Below, in pieces: positions 63,535 through 64,000 of a stretch of DNA of 64,000 nt. Source of the stretch: Hofstenia miamia. Lineage: Eukaryota; Xenacoelomorpha; Acoela. The position numbers and the translations under genes were made by a program. Location of the stretch: contig SCFE01000002.1 of assembly GCA_004352715.1 (NCBI GenBank), forward strand, positions 1,827,871 through 1,891,870. Reading direction: 5' to 3'. The first letter of the stretch is position 1. Each line of letters begins with the position of its first letter. Under the pieces are notes generated by a model, which was not told where the DNA came from, made no database searches, and saw only the letters and a program-made list of their open reading frames with translations.

Positions 63535-64000
63535 AAGTAGATCGAATGTCAATGAGGTAATCACTATAAGCCCAAATTTAGCCAACTTTGCAATGGATCT
63601 AATTGAGAGAAAATCTGAAAATTTAAAGAATCTAATCCTCTAATATAATGTAGAGATGTTGATAATATCTTTGCAGGGTTTTGCTCAAAAGAAGCACCTA
63701 TGAATTTCCTGAAATATTTGAATGACTGAAATTAAATTCACAATTGAACATGAAAAGGACAATATGCTAAATTTTCTTGATGTTACTGTAACTAAGCACA
63801 TTAATGACATTTCGACTAAGTGGTATTAAAAACCGACTTTTACAGGCCTATACATTCTGTTCGAATTGCGATGAGCCTCATAAAATTAACACCATTTCGT
63901 GCCTAGTCAATCGAATGTTTGAATCTCCTCAAATTACAAAAGATTAACAGAAAGTTTGATAAAATCACAAAAGATCTCAAAAATAATGGATATCCACAAA
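63290..64000 (+). pseudogene. Penelope-like reverse transcriptase, runs off the window
   Basis: The plus strand reads SYGVTSLFTNIPIDKTIDHI (RT motif A; the family has Asp where Gly stands) and SIYFSFNG. After a (TA)n run come NKQVDRMSMR, then in shifted frames ISPNLANFAMDLIERKSENL, RDVDNIFAGF (active site, family YVDDIF), KFTIEHEKDNMLNFLDVTVT, and WY-stop-KPTFTGLY. Order and spacing match the Penelope RT palm. Catalytic residues are altered and frames broken, so it is dead. The endonuclease part would lie past 64000. Confidence 0.7.
63500..63531. repeat. (TA)n array inside RT coding sequence
   Basis: A TA array of about 32 bases sits between the FSFNG and KQVDRM blocks, where the family has only a few residues. 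Confidence 0.9.

Overview
This window is AT-rich invertebrate (metazoan) nuclear DNA. It has split genes with GT/AG introns of hundreds to thousands of bases, many (TA)n, (AAT)n and (CT)n arrays, and a dense mixture of broken metazoan transposons. Assembly gaps lie at 14934-14953, 28210-29209, 40334-40775, 42136-43135, 51586-51900 and 56187-56976. The sequence does not let me name the species; cnidarian, molluscan or tunicate origin would all fit.

The one well-supported host gene is on the minus strand, from at least 61365 down to a stop codon at 15928. I reconstructed its exons from minus-strand reading frames, splice sites and intron phases. In transcript order they encode three fibronectin-III-like (FN3-like) domains (61.3, 60.6 and 57.9 kb; the third is damaged), four cadherin repeats (55.4 to 21.6 kb), an unassigned linker exon (20.5 kb), a ferredoxin/SEA-like membrane-adjacent domain (20.0 and 19.1 kb), a transmembrane segment (16.2 kb) and a short tail ending after a run of four prolines (15.9 kb). 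Almost every junction keeps phase, and domains run across introns. The 5' end lies beyond the window. The largest intron, 38.2 to 22.4 kb, is full of retroelements.

Region by region: 2.3-6.3 kb is a broken Ty3/Gypsy element in which an LTR-like segment abuts the integrase. 7.2-7.8 kb holds a weak candidate membrane-protein gene. 10.2-11.0 kb is a dead Tc1/mariner transposase. 14.66-15.22 kb is an unmerged contig overlap. 17.5 kb carries a piggyBac-type MITE. 24.35-27.66 kb is a nearly complete but mutated CR1/jockey-type LINE with a PHD-finger ORF1. 27.85-28.11 kb is a hAT-type MITE with a perfect 8-bp target duplication. Pieces of an RLE-type LINE of the R4/Dong kind lie at 18.5, 29.9-32.6 and 40.8-42.1 kb, two of them beside (AAT)n. 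35.4-35.9 kb is a second hAT-like MITE. 43.6-44.5 kb is a decayed orphan ORF. 48.34-53.15 kb is a hAT element with terminal inverted repeats, a broken transposase and a nested LINE. Penelope-like fragments occur at 34.9, 48.1, 53.2, 55.8-56.2, 61.7 and 63.1-64.0 kb, mostly touching (TA)n arrays.

The host gene reads as a single-pass adhesion receptor. The rest is transposon debris in and around it. I found no operon, CRISPR array or prokaryotic feature.
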